Source of the DNA: Shewanella sp. ANA-3
GTDB taxonomy: Bacteria; Pseudomonadota; Gammaproteobacteria; Enterobacterales; Shewanellaceae
Length of the DNA: 64,000 nt
NCBI RefSeq assembly: GCF_000203935.1
Contig: NC_008577.1
Coordinates: forward strand, 4,092,001 to 4,156,000
Direction of reading: 5' to 3'
Shown here: one piece after another, positions 61,537-64,000 of the stretch
Position numbering within the stretch: the stretch's first letter is position 1
How the letters are laid out: each line of letters starts with the position of its first letter
Program-made: the position numbers and the translations under genes
Notes under the pieces: model-generated
The model's input: the letters and a program-made list of their open reading frames with translations, nothing else
Databases searched by the model: none
Told to the model about the DNA's origin: nothing

Positions 61537-63243
61537 TTATTGACTCAGCGGCGGTGTACGCGGCGGAACCATACGCTTATTGCCCGTCGACTCGAACGCG
61601 CCGGCAAACTTCAGCAGATTGTTATCATCGTAAGCACGGCCCGCGAAGGTTAATCCTACTGGCATGCCAATATCGGCCATCACGCCCATAGGCACAGTCA
61701 CAGTCGGCACGCCTAAATGGCGAATCGCAAGGTTGCCGTTGGCCACCCAAACCCCGTTACTCCAAGCGATATCGGCTGAGGCCGGATTCACATGGGCATC
61801 AGCGGGGCCGACATCGGCCACGGTCGGGAACAGCACGGCATCCAGTTTAAGTCCGTCCATCCAGTCTTCGAGATCCAGTTTACGGGTCTTTTCTAAACCA
61901 CGCAGACCATCGGGAATACTGTCTATCTGGTCATAGGATTTCAGGCCGCGTTTGGCCATGTTGACATACTCTTCCATGCCCGCGGCTAAATCACCCTCAC
62001 GGTTTGGCAAGGTGCCGAGGTCATGGGGGAATATCAAATGTCCCACCACATCTTCAAGCTTGTTGAGTTTAGGGTCGTTGTTCGCCCGCAGGAATTCATC
62101 AAACGCCCAACCCGAAAGCTCCCATAATTCATCATGGAGGAATTGGGGCGTCACTATGCCACGGTTAAACACGGTCGGCGCGCCGGGGCGGTCGCCTTCG
62201 CAGTTAGACACCAGCGGAAAATCGACTTCAATCACTTCCGCACCAGCAGCTTCTAGGGCTTTACGCGCCGCTTCCCACAAATCGATAACCGATTGGCGAG
62301 TATGGATGCGTTGTCCCGTTGGCCCACCGATACCTGGGTTTTCGCTGGTACCAGCTAGTTCATCTTTGTTGATGTACATGCGCGGTACGCCAAAACGCTT
62401 CCCCTTAAGGGTGTCAGCGCTGGCGGCGAGTGCCAGATAGGATTCGGGGCGAACGCTAGACGCTTTAGGGATTTGAACCCAAGGTTGCAGGCGCCAGAGG
62501 TCGCCACGGGTGATAGGGTCATCGGCCACAATCACATCCAGCACTTCGAGCATATCCGCCATAGTGCGGGTATAAGGCACGACCACATCCATGGTTGGGG
62601 TTAATGGCCAGTTGCCACGCACCGAAATCACGCCGCGAGACGGCGTATAGGCACACAAACCGTTGTTAGACGCAGGGCCACGACCACTCGACCAAGTCTC
62701 TTCGGCAAGACCGAACGCCGAGTAGCTTGCCGCGGTACCTGTGCCCGCTCCGTTGGATGAACCCGAAGCAAAGGGCGCCGTCAGATAGTTCGCATTGTAA
62801 GGGCTTTCGGCGCGGCCATAGTGACCACGCTGCATGCCGCCATTCGCCATCGGTGGCATATTGGTTTTGCCTAAGCAAATAGCACCCGCGGCGCGTAGGC
62901 GCTCGACGGCAAAGGCATCGTACTGGGCCACTAAATCTTTAAATGCTGGGCTGCCAGACGCCGCCGTCAATCCCTTCACTAAATAGCTGTCCTTAGCGGT
63001 GTAAGGAATACCATCGAGCGGGCTTAAGGTTTCGCCACGGGCACGGCGCGCATCGGAAGCCTCGGCTTCTTTCAGCGCATCGGGATTGTGCACCACTAAC
63101 GCATTCAGCTTAGTCTCAGTGGCTGGGCCATCGTAAGCCGCCACTCGAGCCAAATAGGATTTCACCAACTCAACCGCAGTCCTGCGGCCGGATTCGAGCG
63201 CTTCACGCAGCTCGGCAATGGAAACTTCAGTCACTTCAAACAT
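61537..63243 (-). CDS. Amidase-signature family protein
   Basis: A 568-residue amidase-signature (AS) enzyme. Catalytic Lys in TAKDSYLVKG; the serine-rich signature reads FASGSSNGAGTGTAASYSA and the nucleophile-serine block is ETWSSGRGPASNNG. The typical GGSSGG and TDTGGSIR blocks are altered (GSSNGAG and WSSGRGP), a divergent AS branch. The start at 63243 has a strong GGGAGGG ribosome sequence that itself lies inside the preceding 18-codon ORF; an upstream in-frame start (63291 or 63294) lacks one. It follows aguA. A nitrilase-type AguB is the usual companion of agmatine deiminase; an AS amidase instead is unusual, so its substrate may or may not be N-carbamoylputrescine. Confidence 0.87.
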   Translation of the reverse strand: MFEVTEVSIAELREALESGRRTAVELVKSYLARVAAYDGPATETKLNALVVHNPDALKEAEASDARRARGETLSPLDGIPYTAKDSYLVKGLTAASGSPAFKDLVAQYDAFAVERLRAAGAICLGKTNMPPMANGGMQRGHYGRAESPYNANYLTAPFASGSSNGAGTGTAASYSAFGLAEETWSSGRGPASNNGLCAYTPSRGVISVRGNWPLTPTMDVVVPYTRTMADMLEVLDVIVADDPITRGDLWRLQPWVQIPKASSVRPESYLALAASADTLKGKRFGVPRMYINKDELAGTSENPGIGGPTGQRIHTRQSVIDLWEAARKALEAAGAEVIEVDFPLVSNCEGDRPGAPTVFNRGIVTPQFLHDELWELSGWAFDEFLRANNDPKLNKLEDVVGHLIFPHDLGTLPNREGDLAAGMEEYVNMAKRGLKSYDQIDSIPDGLRGLEKTRKLDLEDWMDGLKLDAVLFPTVADVGPADAHVNPASADIAWSNGVWVANGNLAIRHLGVPTVTVPMGVMADIGMPVGLTFAGRAYDDNNLLKFAGAFESTGNKRMVPPRTPPLSQ

Positions 63244-63244
63244 C

Positions 63245-63301
63245 TTACGCCCTCCCGCAGAAAGCCAATTGTGGTGCAATAACAGTGACATCAAGCGTCA
63301 T
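63245..63301 (-). pseudogene. 18-codon ORF resembling the start of aguB
   Basis: AAGGAG seven bases before an ATG leads an 18-residue frame, MTLDVTVIAPQLAFCGRA, that stops one base before the amidase ATG. N-carbamoylputrescine amidases (AguB) begin M-x3-VTVAATQMAC, so about seven of the first 13-15 positions agree. It may be the truncated head of aguB left after the amidase gene came in, or a short translated leader that couples amidase translation. Alignment is by eye. Confidence 0.4.
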
Positions 63302-63320
63302 ACTGTTCTCCTTGGTGTAT

Positions 63321-64000
63321 TTACTTTCCAGAAGGGATCTGCTGGGTAATACAGTGGATATTGCCGCCACCTAATAAAATCTCCCGCGCGGGCACACCCA
63401 CAATCTTGTGCTCAGGGAAAATTTCCTGCAGTTTTTGCGCAGCGATATCGTCGGTGGCAGGGTCAAGCAGTGGGAAGACGATACGGTCGTTAGTGATTAA
63501 AAAGTTCACATAAGAGCCAGCCAAACGCTCGCCCGCAGTGCGCGGTACGCCAGTGCCTTCTGTCACGCCTTTTGATTCTTCTTCGGTGCAATACAGCGGC
63601 CCCGGTTGTGGCAACAGGTGGATTTTTAACTTGCGCCCTTGGGCGTCAACCGTGTTTTGCAACACGTCCAGCGCGGCTTTTGAGCGTGGGTATTGTGGAT
63701 CGGTTTCATCGTCGGTCCAGTGCAGGATCACTTCACCTGGGCGCGCGAAACAGCACATGTTGTCGATATGGCCGTCGGTTTCGTCCATATAAACGCCCTC
63801 TTCCAACCAGATAAACTGTTTAACATTCAAATAGTCACGCAGTAAGGCTTCGATCTGTTCTTTCGTCAGGTCTGGGTTACGGTTGGCATTCAGTAAACAT
63901 TCGGCCGTGGTCATACAGGTGCCTTCACCATCGACATGGATAGAACCACCTTCGAGGATCAGCGGTGCACTATAACGAGCAAAACCATGTTGCTTGAGCA
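63321..64000 (-). CDS. aguA: Agmatine deiminase (5' part beyond window)
   Basis: The right window edge cuts the gene; the visible frame runs without stop from 64000 to TAA at 63321 and includes at least 226 residues. [13 protein letters not shown] near the edge is the conserved active-site block of agmatine deiminases and porphyromonas-type peptidylarginine deiminases, followed by [18 protein letters not shown] and the catalytic-cysteine block [13 protein letters not shown]. It converts agmatine to N-carbamoylputrescine and ammonia, in putrescine synthesis or arginine/agmatine use. The ATG at 63914 is internal. It is followed by the 18-codon ORF and the amidase gene on the same strand. Confidence 0.92.

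Noticed and set aside
1..64000. CRISPR arrays, tRNA, rRNA, transposases
   Set aside because: None was seen on either strand.

Overview
The window looks like a chromosomal segment of a Shewanella, close to the S. oneidensis / S. xiamenensis group. The basis is a NapC-less periplasmic nitrate reductase operon (napDAGHB), a chromosomal class D beta-lactamase of the OXA-48/OXA-54 family in the arrangement C15-peptidase-like gene / bla / lysR / large acyl-CoA carboxylase, a tandem glycine riboswitch before an AGCS symporter, and moderate GC. This rests on recognised families and gene order; no search was run. No rRNA, tRNA, CRISPR array, transposase or integrase gene was seen.

Layout. 1-4.9 kb: a multi-PAS Cache sensor cut by the left edge, then a sodium:alanine/glycine symporter behind a tandem glycine riboswitch. 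5.1-9.7 kb: an AttEFGH-like ABC system (ATPase, fused permease, lipoprotein). 9.9-13.3 kb: five minor pilin/pseudopilin genes (PilE, FimT, PilV, PilW, PilX-like). 13.4-18.5 kb: napDAGHB with recognisable CRP-, FNR/EtrA- and NarP-type sites. 18.7-24.1 kb: a 50-codon ORF, a LysR regulator, a second-type EF-G and a periplasmic-sensor diguanylate cyclase. 24.16-24.49 kb: a non-coding element with long terminal inverted repeats (MITE-like). 24.5-32.7 kb: a fused CT-BC-BCCP acyl-CoA carboxylase with a divergent LysR gene, the OXA gene, and a secreted C15-peptidase-like protein whose catalytic Cys appears to be Ser. 32.9-38.9 kb: sprT, endA, rsmE, gshB, phoA, rsmC.

39.4-41.4 kb is the most foreign part. 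Three small AT-rich genes lie in one orientation. The first two are each followed by a 126-bp imperfect palindrome with the hallmarks of an integron attC site, and a GTTAGGC core site and a plausible promoter lie in front. No integrase is present, so this resembles a cluster of attC sites lacking integrase (CALIN) carrying a HEPN-like protein, an HNH-nuclease-like protein and an unknown protein.

42-64 kb: a FapA/DUF342 protein, a small DUF4144-like protein, an M50-like membrane protease, an OMF-MacB-MacA efflux operon, an exported esterase, a TonB-dependent receptor, a NarL-type regulator convergent with a CrbS-like symporter-fused hybrid histidine kinase, an MFS transporter with an HSL-family esterase, an unknown protein, and an operon of agmatine deiminase (cut by the right edge) and an amidase-signature protein, separated by an 18-codon ORF resembling the start of aguB.

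How the genes work together: NapA/B/G/H with chaperone NapD form the nitrate-reducing branch, presumably fed by quinol and a CymA-type donor elsewhere. MacA-MacB-OMF form a tripartite exporter. Att subunits form one ABC system. The five pilins would prime or modify a type IV pilus whose motor genes lie elsewhere. The TonB receptor, two-component pair, MFS carrier and esterases may form a substrate-acquisition neighbourhood, which is inferred from position only.
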